Positions 11,701 through 18,276 of a stretch of 64,000 bases of DNA are shown here, one piece after another. Position numbers and translations under genes: made by a program. The stretch lies in assembly GCA_028698995.1 (NCBI GenBank), contig JAQVVM010000004.1, forward strand, positions 338-64,337, given 5' to 3'. Position 1 is the stretch's first letter. The number at the start of each line of letters is the position of its first letter. The notes beneath the pieces were generated by a model. It was not told the origin of the DNA. It searched no databases and was given only the letters and a program-made list of their open reading frames with translations. The DNA comes from Bacteroidales bacterium. GTDB lineage: Bacteria; Bacteroidota; Bacteroidia; Bacteroidales; PXBB01.

Positions 11701-12910
11701 CATTATCAATAACCTTGGCGGCACCAACGGTTATTGTTGCTGTGTTTGTTATAACAATACCTCCGGTAGCAGTAAAGGGTGATATCCATTCTTCGGCAGA
11801 AACTGTGCGGTTAGTTGCTGTATTGTACTGAAGTGTTGCATTTGGCCCATATGTGACAACTCCTGTCGTAACCACAACAGTTGCTGTGCCTTCCATTGAA
11901 AGTGTGCCATTAACGGTAGGAGTGGTAGCAAACGTTTTGGCGTTAGACCCCGATAGTGTTAAATTATAATAAGTGGTTACTTTCCCTGTTTGGGTATTGG
12001 TCCTGTTATAGTTTACGGTATTTCCTGTTGCTGTTGCTGTAAGGGTTGTGATTGTTATACCATTCCCGATATTGAGGGTGCTGTTGACTCCTTGTGTTAA
12101 TCCTCCTGTGCCTGCCAAAGAGGTTGTGGCTGTTATAGTGCCGTTATTGGTTAATGTCGTTCCAGTTACTGTCAGTAGGGTAGAAACTGTAAAATCGGCA
12201 CTGTTGGTATACGCTTTTGTAAATGTAGATGTGGGTATGGAAATGGCACTGGTGCCACTGATGGTTTTGCTGACCCCCTGAAAAGTATGTAATCCGGTGT
12301 TGGCTGTAAATGTGCCGTTATTTTCAAGGTTTCCACTGAAAAATATTTTTGAAGCGGTTGATTCATTCCATACACCCCCTGAATTTATGATGACATTTCC
12401 TGTAAACTTTTTATCTTTATTACCTCCCAAATTAAGCGTGCCGGATAATGATGTAGCACCGTTAACAGTAAGTTTCCTGTTTCCGGATATTGTCAGGGTT
12501 GACCCGCTGCCTATAGTAAGGGAGCCACAGGTCATATCTGCTGTATTGGTTAATGTCGCATTTGTAGCGGTACCTATGGTAATTGATGCTAAAGCATTTG
12601 CAGCTACAACACTATATGCAGGTTGCCTTCCCGATGTAAAGGCAACAACACCAATCCTAACAATGTCGCCCGGGTTTGCACCCGGATTTCCGTTAGGGCT
12701 CCAATTGGTAGGAGTTGCCCAGGCTGTACTGGTATTACCAGTCCAGTCATAAACTGTCTGAGCCATAGCACTGCCTGCAAAAAATAAGGCAAGTGTTACC
12801 ACCATTAAAAACTGCATAAAAACTTTTTTGGTGTTTCTAATGCAGTTACCAGAAATTTCAGATGTAAAGGGACAGGCTGATATTTTCATTTTTATGTATA
12901 TTTTTTTCAT
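5630..12910 (-). CDS. Giant secreted adhesin with beta-repeat stalk and SprB repeats (upstream part)
   Basis: This is the N-terminal 2,426 residues of a giant cell-surface protein. Residues 1-51 form an extended export signal with a hydrophobic core ending at SAMAQ. Residues of about 52-830 and 900-1290 are low-complexity beta-strand repeats (NNGTFTA, TVNGTLS and LTISG-like turns), probably a beta-helical stalk; two WTG-x-W-x-x-NW units start these blocks. From about 1300 I count twelve SprB repeats (C-x-G-x3-GSI-x-L-x-V-x-GG ... YSVTVTDxxGC), with an Ig-like section between the first two. SprB repeats are found in the Flavobacterium gliding adhesin SprB and many type IX-secreted proteins. 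The last 25 or so residues after LNGTIKQ are out of frame, and the stop at 5630 is probably an artefact of a one-base deletion near 5710. The start at 12910 keeps basic residues before the signal core; a later Met (codon 8) is possible. Confidence 0.85.
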   Translation of the reverse strand: MKKIYIKMKISACPFTSEISGNCIRNTKKVFMQFLMVVTLALFFAGSAMAQTVYDWTGNTSTAWATPTNWSPNGNPGANPGDIVRIGVVAFTSGRQPAYSVVAANALASITIGTATNATLTNTADMTCGSLTIGSGSTLTISGNRKLTVNGATSLSGTLNLGGNKDKKFTGNVIINSGGVWNESTASKIFFSGNLENNGTFTANTGLHTFQGVSKTISGTSAISIPTSTFTKAYTNSADFTVSTLLTVTGTTLTNNGTITATTSLAGTGGLTQGVNSTLNIGNGITITTLTATATGNTVNYNRTNTQTGKVTTYYNLTLSGSNAKTFATTPTVNGTLSMEGTATVVVTTGVVTYGPNATLQYNTATNRTVSAEEWISPFTATGGIVITNTATITVGAAKVIDNGSKLTLNNGTLAAGTNLTMNSNSAIYRCDGVITGTLQGTGTYDLYYTCSSKTTGPEFINGGLRHVDISLSSGQTLTAGAGTTVNGNFTIASGSTFAASTFTQNIKGNFTNNGTFTASTSTINLNGSGTAQTIGGSTVTSFNNLTINNSSGVNLARSSNVTGLLTLTSGNFTVGAYTLTISGSSPTGTSSVDASNTSATVVFTNASAITLPSSFFTGTVKNLTINGAGGVTAAQNFTVNGVLSLQSANPSATKGSLDMGSNTLTMASTATTTGIGDVEGYVKRTSFSTGTNYTFGNTYTRINFASGGATDVTFKITIGVAPAWKPGAVLRTYDIFQTGGSGTLTLTLHYLDGELNGNAANRLVFWDNPPTTELGQSTRNSTNKWISLSNISTSYFATTEDSQTWALANKSIIDWVWTAGAGTTNWDTGTNWDQGTVPTDTSNVVIPDAGTTAHDPTLSATATCKTINIEPNGILNGSSNTFTVTGASGAWTNSGTFNPGSGTVLFNNAEATMSGTTNFNNVTVDNGAALSLQEDNIMRIGGSLTLTGTGVLNANSFANTVEYNGAGQTVINPNGSPAGYYNLILSGSGTKTMPGTALTIAGDFSLTGTASATAGAAMTVAGNVNIGAGTTFNGSSFTHNVGGNWINNGGTFTGASSTINFNNTTVNQSIQGTATTQTFNNLTVAKSETNLVIEGSTTTVAVESVLTMTSGNIDCNSQLLELGTSAPSEGTLNYTAGSIIGCFKRWLTTTSGAKRYPIGTAVALGNSTANRDALLTFTDLTSGSLTGCFTASNPGSNGLPLSDGVYNIGVNFTEGYWVFSAANSLASTNYDMELTGTGFSSQLLDAGVRLLKRANAASAWANTGWGTHVAASGATVKRSGLSGFSEFGFGKDLCNGIDVTGSTTDPTCFLYDGAINITANGGNPPFTYDWADLGGTSNPEDRTGLAAGSYSVTITDNDGCTVSSGAIVLNAPSGCEGTSVCQSDATSVFSTNPDPSNTGYIWTVSPSGPVIVSGQDSASVVIDWTGAALGTYSVCVEARNLCDTTPPVCKDVYVHTPTVAASYDPVCSGGDLQLHASGGVSYAWSGPGFTSQTQNPVILNVSAGTPTYTVTVTDNEGCSGTANVNVTVSTAPSVSGTTSAASCGNNTGSINITVTDGVSPTYLWSNSETTEDITDLFSDNYTVTVTNNPSGCYAIANFAVSNSDGPIATISAQTNVSCKNGNNGSLTVTPSGGTAPYDILWSNSSSSATISSLSAGTYSVTITDDAGCEAFATATITEPDALLVNSTQTNINCNGGSTGAINLTVTGGAGSFTYQWSDLPGSPDPEDRSGLTEGTYTVTITDANSCTLTESYTLTQPAAALDATPAITNVKCYGGQNGQVVLTVSGGTSPYTYSWSGPVFSATTKDITGLYAGTYSVTVTDNKGCTKVLSSVIVGQPSAAILLTATQVNINCNGGSNGSINLTVSGGTPSLLTGYTFLWSNGATTEDISGLVSGSYSVTVTDSLGCSDVLSKTITQPAQLTATATPVSPLCNGYSTGSIDLSVSGGTIDYDFLWSNNETTEDLANIPAGNYSVTVTDDNGCTAIAATAVTQPAAVTIDATLTNVLCNASTTGAIDITVTGGTVTLDYDYDWGGGITTADRSGLVAGNYTVTVSDDNGCSATASFSITQPSAMSLTMIETNVSCFGGSNGMVNLTVNGGVTPYTFIWSNDSITEDIYGLSIGNYSVTVTDANSCVKTLTSAALTQPDVLTVSASSDNVTCKDGTDGSISLTPAGGTPAYSYSWSNGLNTQNISNLTAGIYSVTVTDSKGCTATTGDTITEPATAIELFATIIESSSCGIATGSIDLTVNNGTAPFSYSWSGPTAIGNIQDPVNISEGVYTVTVTDDNSCTGTLSITVTKASNLDITVFTYPKECIYTNGAATASVGGGVYPYSYNWSNGGVSQTISLLDLGTYYVTVTDANGCTASNSGVVGSISCLPPVAVNDTFYTPYNTTLNGTIKQEITTPMAMWMIVSSLYGRNLMPLKVL

Positions 12911-12955
12911 AAAAAAAACTATTTATGCTTGTGGAAACAGAGGGGCTAAATATTC

Positions 12956-15616
12956 TTAATTATTAATATTTGAAGGAGTTGATGGGTCGCTGTTTGCAGT
13001 ATTAACCACAACAGTAATATTGGCTGTACATCCATTAACATCTGTAACTGTTACAGAATAAGAGCCGTCACCCAGACCGGTGCGGTCTTCTGGGTCAGGT
13101 GAGCCGGGCAGATCGGCCCATGCGTATGTGTATGGTGTTGTGCCACCGTTTACAATTAAGTCTATAACCCCGTCATTGTCGTTGGGACAGGTTTCGGGGA
13201 TTATTGCTGAACTCAGTATCAATGGGGCAGGTTGTGTTACCAGCACAGTGGTTGTTTTTGTACAGTTGTTGGCATCTTTAACCGTAATATTATATGCACT
13301 TGCAGAAGCAGAAACATCGGTAAATTGGTTTGAGAGTTGGTAGGTACCTCCGTTGAGGCTGTACTGCAGAGGGGCTGTGCCACCAGATGCAGTTACAGTG
13401 ATAGTCGTTGTACCACTGTTGCACAACACGGGATTAGGAGTGGCAGAAGCTGATGCAGTGATGGCTGTTGGCTGTGTAACAGAGATGTTGCTAAGTACTT
13501 GCGTACAGAAATTTGCATCTGTAACGGTTACCGTGTAATTACCTGCAGCTAAGCCCGTGCGGTTCTGGGAGGTAGGGCCATCTGCCCATGCATAAGTGTA
13601 TGCACCTGTGCCGCCAACGACATCTAAATTAATAGCGCCGGTTGTGTTTCCATTGCACAAAACAGGGGTTACAGAAGGTGTAATGACAATTCCATTGGGT
13701 TGAGTTATGGTGGCCTGCGCTGTTGAGGTACAGGCTTTACTGTCGGTAACAGTCACCGTATAAGTGCCGGCGGCAAGTCCTGTTCGGTTTTGTGTGGTGG
13801 GTCCGTCAGCCCATGAATAAGTGTAAGCGGGTATTCCTCCGGATGGAGAGAGGGTAATGCTACCAGTGCTTATTCCGTTACAAAGCAGGTTTGTCGGGAT
13901 TGTTGAGACAGATAGCTGAGGATTTTCGGTAATTGTGGCTGTAAAAGTTTTGACACAGCCCGTTCCATTATCAGCAATAAGTGTAACCGTGTAGTTACCG
14001 GGAGCAAGCCCGGTAATAGTTGTTCCTGTGCCATTGTCGGAGCCTCCTCCGTCCTTAATCCAACTCCACTTATAAGGTGCAGGACCGCCAATAATGTTGG
14101 TTATTGTTATTTTGCCGTTATTTAATCCATAGCAAGAAGGTGACACGGTTGCAGTAAGTTTTAGGTTGCAGAATATCTGAACAAAAGTGGAGTTTTTATA
14201 AACTCTTTGACAAATTGATTTTTCAGTTAATTTAATAGTAATGGTACAATAAGTTTGAGAACTTACCTGAGGTGCAACATAGAGTACACTCTGAGCATTG
14301 TTGGGGATAAAAGTGCCACCGCAGGAGGATGTCCAAATAATATCAAATTCCTGAATGTTGCGTGGAGGTGAAACTGTAAAAGACAAGGGGACAGTATCTG
14401 CTGAAGAAATGTTGCCAAGATTGACGTTAAAACCTGGATCAGGAGCAGTAGTTCTTGCTGCAATAAGAGAGAAGTTGAAAAAAGCACGTTGTGCGGCTAC
14501 ATTCGCAGGGGCTGTACTTTTAGCAAGCTGATGTGAAGCTTCAAGCATTACCATGCCACGGTTTGAAATGCCATAAGCATGACCATAAGCAATGATTGCA
14601 GCCTTGTATTTGTAATCATTTGAAAGATTATAGCGTTGAGGATGGTCAGGGTCGAAGCAGCTCACAACCGTAGTAGGCCTCCAGCCTCCACTTGTGGGTA
14701 TGTAAATTTGTTCTGAGCCATTAAGTACGGCATTATCCAAAGGCCCCATAAATTGCATTACGGGATCACCGCCATTATCATAGGTATAGGGAGGTGTTCC
14801 GGCACTATGGTTTGTCCAAAGCAAAAGGCCATTTTGATAGTAGGGGCCAGGTGCAATACCAGGAGGTACTGCCTGCATACTTTTTTCTGTAAGGAAATTG
14901 GTCTGTTGGCTTGGGTCTGCGGGGTTAAACATATCTTCGAGTGCACTGCCAGCGTGGCAACCGAGCCAGATGGCCCCACGACAGCTATCGTTCCATGTCA
15001 TAAGGTTTGAATGTGTTGCCCAAGTTGGATCGGCATGGGGCATAATAAAGATATCGTCGCAACAGGTGAGTTCTGAGGGGAGTTTCCATAATGCTGTGTT
15101 AGAACCACCATAAGCAGATGGAGGAATACCGGCATTGGCAAAGTAGGGCACTGCCAGAGAACCATTTTGTTTATCCATTGTCCATCGGGGTGCATTGCTT
15201 ACAGTGAGGGTTTTAAACACCTTTAGCCAGAGGGGAGATGTTGTTGTTACTGTTACAACACCTTGTGGTATCCATGTGGCTATTTCGTCAATAACATCCT
15301 GTGTAAGGTACTGTGCCGGAATTATAAACGGGCCTCCTTTAAAATCATAGCCATTGTACGTAAAGTCCACACCATCTTTAGCTTTTGATGGTTCAATTAC
15401 CCAGCTTACCGGTACCGCATGATCCATGGTGAGGTGGTAAACCATTCCATAGGGTTTAAGGGCATTACCAATTGTTTGGGGTACAATTCCCATATCAATA
15501 ATTACAGAGCCGGCAGGAAATAAAGTTGAATCCTGAGTCTGTGAAAAAGAGGTTTTGCACATAGATAATAAAGCCATTAAAAAAATAATGGGGGTTGTTC
15601 TTTTAAAAGTATTCAT
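12956..15616 (-). CDS. Secreted protein with unrecognised N-terminal domain and five SprB repeats
   Basis: This 886-residue protein starts at the ATG at 15616, because the sequence from there gives a clean signal peptide (basic MNTFKR, hydrophobic core, cut after TSFSQ). An upstream in-frame ATG at 15709 would bury it. Residues of about 30-400 form a domain I cannot name. Its most striking parts are MPHADPTWATHSN (192-204), GAIWLGCHAGSALE (214-227), YGHAYG (344-349) and MLEASHQLA (357-365). Five SprB-type repeats follow to the end. The protein stops right after the last repeat, with no recognisable type IX C-terminal signal. It lies 45 bp upstream of the giant adhesin gene on the same strand, so the two are probably co-transcribed and may act together at the surface. 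Cys220 in a small-residue turn plus conserved His and Glu suggests an enzyme, but that is inference. Confidence 0.85.
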   Translation of the reverse strand: MNTFKRTTPIIFLMALLSMCKTSFSQTQDSTLFPAGSVIIDMGIVPQTIGNALKPYGMVYHLTMDHAVPVSWVIEPSKAKDGVDFTYNGYDFKGGPFIIPAQYLTQDVIDEIATWIPQGVVTVTTTSPLWLKVFKTLTVSNAPRWTMDKQNGSLAVPYFANAGIPPSAYGGSNTALWKLPSELTCCDDIFIMPHADPTWATHSNLMTWNDSCRGAIWLGCHAGSALEDMFNPADPSQQTNFLTEKSMQAVPPGIAPGPYYQNGLLLWTNHSAGTPPYTYDNGGDPVMQFMGPLDNAVLNGSEQIYIPTSGGWRPTTVVSCFDPDHPQRYNLSNDYKYKAAIIAYGHAYGISNRGMVMLEASHQLAKSTAPANVAAQRAFFNFSLIAARTTAPDPGFNVNLGNISSADTVPLSFTVSPPRNIQEFDIIWTSSCGGTFIPNNAQSVLYVAPQVSSQTYCTITIKLTEKSICQRVYKNSTFVQIFCNLKLTATVSPSCYGLNNGKITITNIIGGPAPYKWSWIKDGGGSDNGTGTTITGLAPGNYTVTLIADNGTGCVKTFTATITENPQLSVSTIPTNLLCNGISTGSITLSPSGGIPAYTYSWADGPTTQNRTGLAAGTYTVTVTDSKACTSTAQATITQPNGIVITPSVTPVLCNGNTTGAINLDVVGGTGAYTYAWADGPTSQNRTGLAAGNYTVTVTDANFCTQVLSNISVTQPTAITASASATPNPVLCNSGTTTITVTASGGTAPLQYSLNGGTYQLSNQFTDVSASASAYNITVKDANNCTKTTTVLVTQPAPLILSSAIIPETCPNDNDGVIDLIVNGGTTPYTYAWADLPGSPDPEDRTGLGDGSYSVTVTDVNGCTANITVVVNTANSDPSTPSNINN

Positions 15617-15724
15617 AAGGTTAGATTTTATGAAGGTGATGTTTTTTTTATTTATAATAAAAAGAAATAACTGAGAGTGTGCCAAATAACTGTGTGTTTG
15701 CCAGGACATAATATTTTTAACTTA

Positions 15725-15732
15725 CAAAGTTA
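15725..15732 (-). promoter_or_regulatory. Candidate -7 box for the 886-residue SprB-repeat protein gene
   Basis: TAACTTTG on the minus strand fits the Bacteroidota -7 consensus TAnnTTTG. It would give a leader of roughly 100 nt before the ATG at 15616. That places the alternative start at 15709 just inside the leader and supports the later start. No exact TTTG is seen at the usual upstream distance. Confidence 0.4.
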
Positions 15733-16186
15733 GTTATGAGAATACCTGCATATTTTAAAAAAAAGGAAGCAAAAAGGAAGCAAAAAAGATTTTTTCTCAA
15801 AAGATTTGTTCTCATAAGAGTGTTGGTTTTACAATACATTATTAAATAAAGTCTGTTTTATTTTAAGTTGCATTGATGGGTGGGTTTCTCTAAAGACATT
15901 AAACAAGCAAATTGGTAATTTTTAATAATCAGGTTTTATACTTAAATTTTTATTTTTGGTTAAAGGTTTTATTGTAAGCAGATTGATGTTTTTTTTGTAG
16001 TGAAATTACTTACAGTAAATTGATTTTAAAATTATCGTGCATAACTAATGACAGGAAATTAATATATTTTTAACTCCATATAGAGCAACATGTGGTCTTA
16101 TGTAAAGATGTGTTAACACATATGAAATCTTTAATAAACTATGAGAGCTAAAAAAATTGTAAGAACGGGCTTCAGAACAATCTGTA
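15733..16186. other. AT-rich intergenic region without a gene
   Basis: I see no coding frame here. It holds two copies of AAAAAGGAAGC in tandem at about 15769-15790 and long A/T runs. It separates the response regulator from the adhesin operon, both on the minus strand. Confidence 0.6.
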
Positions 16187-17038
16187 TTAAAGAGAGTTAA
16201 TACCAATAAAATAATTTACAAGGTTTTCATTTTCAGGTATCTGGAGTTTGTCTCTAAGCCTTTTTCGTGAAACTCGAACACTGTCATAGGTTTGAAAAAG
16301 TAAAGAAGCAATTTCTTTCGTGCTTAGATTTAGGCGCAAAAGAGTACATAGCTTGATTTCAGCAGGAGTTAGATTGGGGTGACGTAAATATAAGCGAGAC
16401 ACAAAATCAATATTTAAATCGTTAAGTTTTTCATTGAAACTATCAATGGGTTTTAACAGATTATAGGATTTTATCAAGTCAGCAATTTCAATTAGGATTT
16501 TTTTATCAACAACCGCAGGGTTTTCAATAAGGTCTTCCAATTTTGAATAAATGTTTCTTTGGTGTTCAATGGTATGTGCCAATTCAACAGCCATTTGATT
16601 GACTTGAAGAGTCTTAAGATTAATAACTTCTTTAAAATAAGTGAACTGTTTTAATTGAGACCTAATACGTGCAATTAGCTCTGTTTTAAAAAATGGTTTA
16701 CGAATATAATCATTTACACCATTATCCAAAGCAACAATCATTTGTTCTCCATCTTCATAAATGCCTGTTATCATGATGATAGGAATATCTTTAGTTTCCG
16801 GATTGTTTTTAAGAATTTTTGTAGCTTCTAAACCGTCCATTACAGGCATTTTCCAGTCAAGTATAATTAAATCCGGTTTATTTACCAACACAAAGTTAAT
16901 GGCCTCTAGACCATTATTGACAACATTGACATTGTAGCCCATACTTTTTACAACCATTTCTGTATAGGCTAATATGCTGTTATCATCGTCTGCAATAAGA
17001 ATACGTTCCTTGTTAGATGTAAAAGAAATTAAACTCAC
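16187..17038 (-). CDS. Response regulator, REC domain with LuxR-type DNA-binding domain
   Basis: This 283-residue protein has a receiver domain at residues 11-130. The acidic pocket is DDD17-19, the phospho-acceptor Asp61 sits in LIILDWKMPVMDG, the switch Thr is Thr91 and the conserved Lys is Lys114 before PF. A helical linker follows, and the C-terminus (about 215-275) reads as a GerE/LuxR helix-turn-helix with LTPAEIKLCTLLRLNLSTKEIA and a recognition helix with SVRVSRKRLRDKL. It should bind DNA when phosphorylated. No histidine kinase is next to it, so it is an orphan regulator in this window. It is separated by about 570 bp from the surface protein operon downstream on the same strand, so a role in that operon's control is only a possibility. 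Confidence 0.92.
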   Translation of the reverse strand: MSLISFTSNKERILIADDDNSILAYTEMVVKSMGYNVNVVNNGLEAINFVLVNKPDLIILDWKMPVMDGLEATKILKNNPETKDIPIIMITGIYEDGEQMIVALDNGVNDYIRKPFFKTELIARIRSQLKQFTYFKEVINLKTLQVNQMAVELAHTIEHQRNIYSKLEDLIENPAVVDKKILIEIADLIKSYNLLKPIDSFNEKLNDLNIDFVSRLYLRHPNLTPAEIKLCTLLRLNLSTKEIASLLFQTYDSVRVSRKRLRDKLQIPENENLVNYFIGINSL

Positions 17039-17102
17039 AAACAGTTTATTTTTAAAGAATATAATAGGCGGTAAAATTACTGAATTTCAGAGAGAATCTA
17101 AT

Positions 17103-17110
17103 CAAAAATA
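17103..17110 (-). promoter_or_regulatory. Candidate -7 box for the response regulator gene
   Basis: TATTTTTG on the minus strand fits TAnnTTTG and lies 65 bp upstream of the ATG at 17038. No clear TTTG -33 element is seen at the expected spacing. Confidence 0.4.
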
Positions 17111-17170
17111 TATAATTCTCCCCAACTTTTCCGCTTGTCCCCTCAAATGTTAGTTATTTTGTTAGTAAAT

Positions 17171-17205
17171 AAAAAAAAGGTTTCAATTTTTAAAAACCTG
17201 AAACC
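17171..17205 (-). terminator. Rho-independent terminator, possibly the original one of tRNA-Val
   Basis: On the minus strand an inverted repeat GGTTTCA ... TGAAACC is followed by a run of eight T. It lies just past the outermost truncated tRNA copy (17220). It may be the terminator that once followed tRNA-Val before the two tandem units were inserted. Confidence 0.6.
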
Positions 17206-17299
17206 CTTTTCTGATGTGGTGGGAGTTACTGGATTCGTTCCGATAACAATCGGAACAGTGACCCCCATACTTGCAGACTGAATGGTCTTAACAAACAAA

Positions 17300-17549
17300 T
17301 CATTTACAAACAAGCTTTTCTAATATCTTGCGACTTTCCCATTTTTTATTTTGGTTCTTGCATTTTAGTGCATCTGTTTTACTTTCAAATTCTTCTAAAT
17401 ATAATACTCCCCAGTAAATTCAGAGGTAGTTTCGAAAGTCTTTGTGTTAGGAATGATGATGTCTTATTGGTCGTTTATGCATCTCCCGTGAAGCCCTTAT
17501 GATACATGCCACATTGCTTGCTGTAAAGAAAACAAACTGGATTTTTCAT
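17300..17549 (-). pseudogene. Decayed GIY-YIG endonuclease gene, copy A
   Basis: From the ATG at 17549 the frame reads MKNPVCFLYSK, resembling the first GIY-YIG strand, then YHKGFTGDA and a stop. The middle of the domain is deleted. In another frame near the end it reads LEEFESKTDALKCKNQ and KKWESRKILEKLV, which matches the C-terminal pattern of small single-domain GIY-YIG proteins (E-x-F-x-x-K-x-E-A-L-x-x-E-K-x-I-K-x-W-K-S-R-K). It has at least one in-frame stop, one frameshift and one deletion, so it cannot make a nuclease. Confidence 0.75.
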
Positions 17550-17550
17550 A

Positions 17551-17583
17551 AAAAAAAGAGGAGTATTAATTTACCCCTCTTTT
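17551..17583 (-). terminator. Terminator hairpin, copy in unit A
   Basis: On the minus strand, AAAGAGG-type arms around an A/T-rich loop are followed by a run of T. It is the same sequence as the terminator just after the functional tRNA-Val, carried along by the 365-bp duplication. Confidence 0.65.
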
Positions 17584-17665
17584 GTGGGAGTTACTGGATT
17601 CGTTCCGATAGCAATCGGAACAGTGACCCCCCATACTTGCAGACTGAACGGTCTTAACAAACAAA

Positions 17666-17915
17666 TCATTTATAAACAAGCTTTTCTAATATCTTGCGAC
17701 TTTCCCATTTTTTATTTTGGTTCTTGCATTTTAGTGCATCTGTTTTACTTTCAAATTCTTCTAAATATAATGTTCCCCAGTCAATTCAGAGGTAGTTTCG
17801 AAAGTCTTTGTGTTAGGAATGATGATGTCTTATTGGTCGTTTATGCATCTCCCGTGAAGCCCTTATGATACATGCCACATTGCTTGCTGTAAAGAAAACA
17901 AACTGGATTTTTCAT
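17666..17915 (-). pseudogene. Decayed GIY-YIG endonuclease gene, copy B
   Basis: It has the same reading as copy A: a start at 17915, FLYSK, YHKGFTGDA then a stop, and in another frame EEFESKTDALK and KKWESRKILEKLV ending before TGA at 17666. Copies A and B share the same lesions, so decay came before the duplication. Confidence 0.75.
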
Positions 17916-17949
17916 AAAAAAAAGAGGAGTATTAATTTACCCCTCTTTT
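17915..17949 (-). terminator. Terminator after tRNA-Val
   Basis: On the minus strand an inverted repeat with arms AAAGAGG/CCTCTTT and an A/T loop, followed by eight T, begins immediately after the 3' end of tRNA-Val. Confidence 0.75.
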
Positions 17950-17950
17950 G

Positions 17951-18025
17951 TGGGAGTTACTGGATTCGAACCAGTGACCCCCTGCTTGTAAGGCAGGTGC
18001 TCTGAACCAACTGAGCTAAACTCCC
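17951..18025 (-). tRNA. tRNA-Val (anticodon TAC)
   Basis: This 75-nt cloverleaf on the minus strand has acceptor GGGAGTT pairing with AACTCCC, D-arm GCTCAGTTGGTTCAGAGC, anticodon stem CCTGC/GCAGG with loop CTTACAA (anticodon TAC), a T-arm with GGTTCGAATCC, and discriminator A. CCA is not encoded. Two damaged copies of its 3' part lie downstream in tandem. Confidence 0.96.
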
Positions 18026-18122
18026 TTTTTGATTTTGTAGCTGCAAAAATAATAAAAAATTAATTACTAAATAAAAAAATAAAAAAAATATTAAAAAATC
18101 TTTTCAATTAAAAAAAATATAT

Positions 18123-18130
18123 TACTTTTG
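18123..18130 (+). promoter_or_regulatory. Candidate -7 box for tRNA-Asn
   Basis: TACTTTTG fits TAnnTTTG and lies 33 bp before the tRNA 5' end, which leaves room for a short precursor leader. Confidence 0.5.
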
Positions 18131-18162
18131 CCCCACATTTTTGAATAATATCAGAAATAAAT

Positions 18163-18236
18163 TCTTCCTTAGCTCAGTTGGTTAGAGCATCTGACTGTTA
18201 ATCAGAGGGTCCTTGGTTCAAGTCCAAGAGGGAGAG
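18163..18236 (+). tRNA. tRNA-Asn (anticodon GTT)
   Basis: This is a 74-nt cloverleaf. Acceptor TCTTCCT pairs fully (one G-U) with AGGGAGA. The D-stem is GCTC/GAGC, the anticodon stem TCTGA/TCAGA with loop CTGTTAA (anticodon GTT), and the T-stem CTTGG/CCAAG with TTCAAGT loop. The discriminator is G and CCA is not encoded. Confidence 0.96.
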
Positions 18237-18276
18237 CAAAAAAAAGGTTGTGTTTTTCAACACAACCTTTTTTTAT
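18237..18276. terminator. Strong bidirectional terminator between tRNA-Asn and rsmA
   Basis: AAAAAAGGTTGTGTT and AACACAACCTTTTTT form a long stem around a very short loop, with T runs in both directions. It ends tRNA-Asn on plus and rsmA on minus, whose stop codon lies inside it. Confidence 0.85.

Larger units (their letters stand above)
17220..17584 (-). mobile_element. Tandem 365-bp unit A: tRNA-Val 3' fragment plus decayed GIY-YIG gene plus terminator
   Basis: This unit repeats at 17585 with only a handful of differences. Read on the minus strand it holds a terminator hairpin, a GIY-YIG nuclease remnant, and then a damaged tRNA-like end. The last 18 bases (TGGGAGTTACTGGATTCG on plus) are identical to the 3' end of the functional tRNA-Val at 17951. 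After that match, an 8-bp stem hairpin (GTTCCGAT/ATCGGAAC, 17237-17256) sits where the T-loop should be, followed by CAGTGACCCCC and a diverged anticodon-arm-like stretch. This arrangement suggests a small element that targets the tRNA gene. Confidence 0.7.
17585..17950 (-). mobile_element. Tandem 366-bp unit B: tRNA-Val 3' fragment plus decayed GIY-YIG gene plus terminator
   Basis: This is the second copy of the unit, directly behind functional tRNA-Val. It differs from unit A at a few bases, including AACA to AGCA in the loop of the inserted hairpin (stem 602-609 with 614-621 of the 17 kb block, unchanged). The stems being kept while the loop varies hints that the hairpin may matter, although two copies cannot prove it. 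Confidence 0.7.

Noticed and set aside
17584-17868. 94-codon plus-strand frame
   Set aside because: It is antisense to the GIY-YIG remnant and begins in the tRNA fragment.
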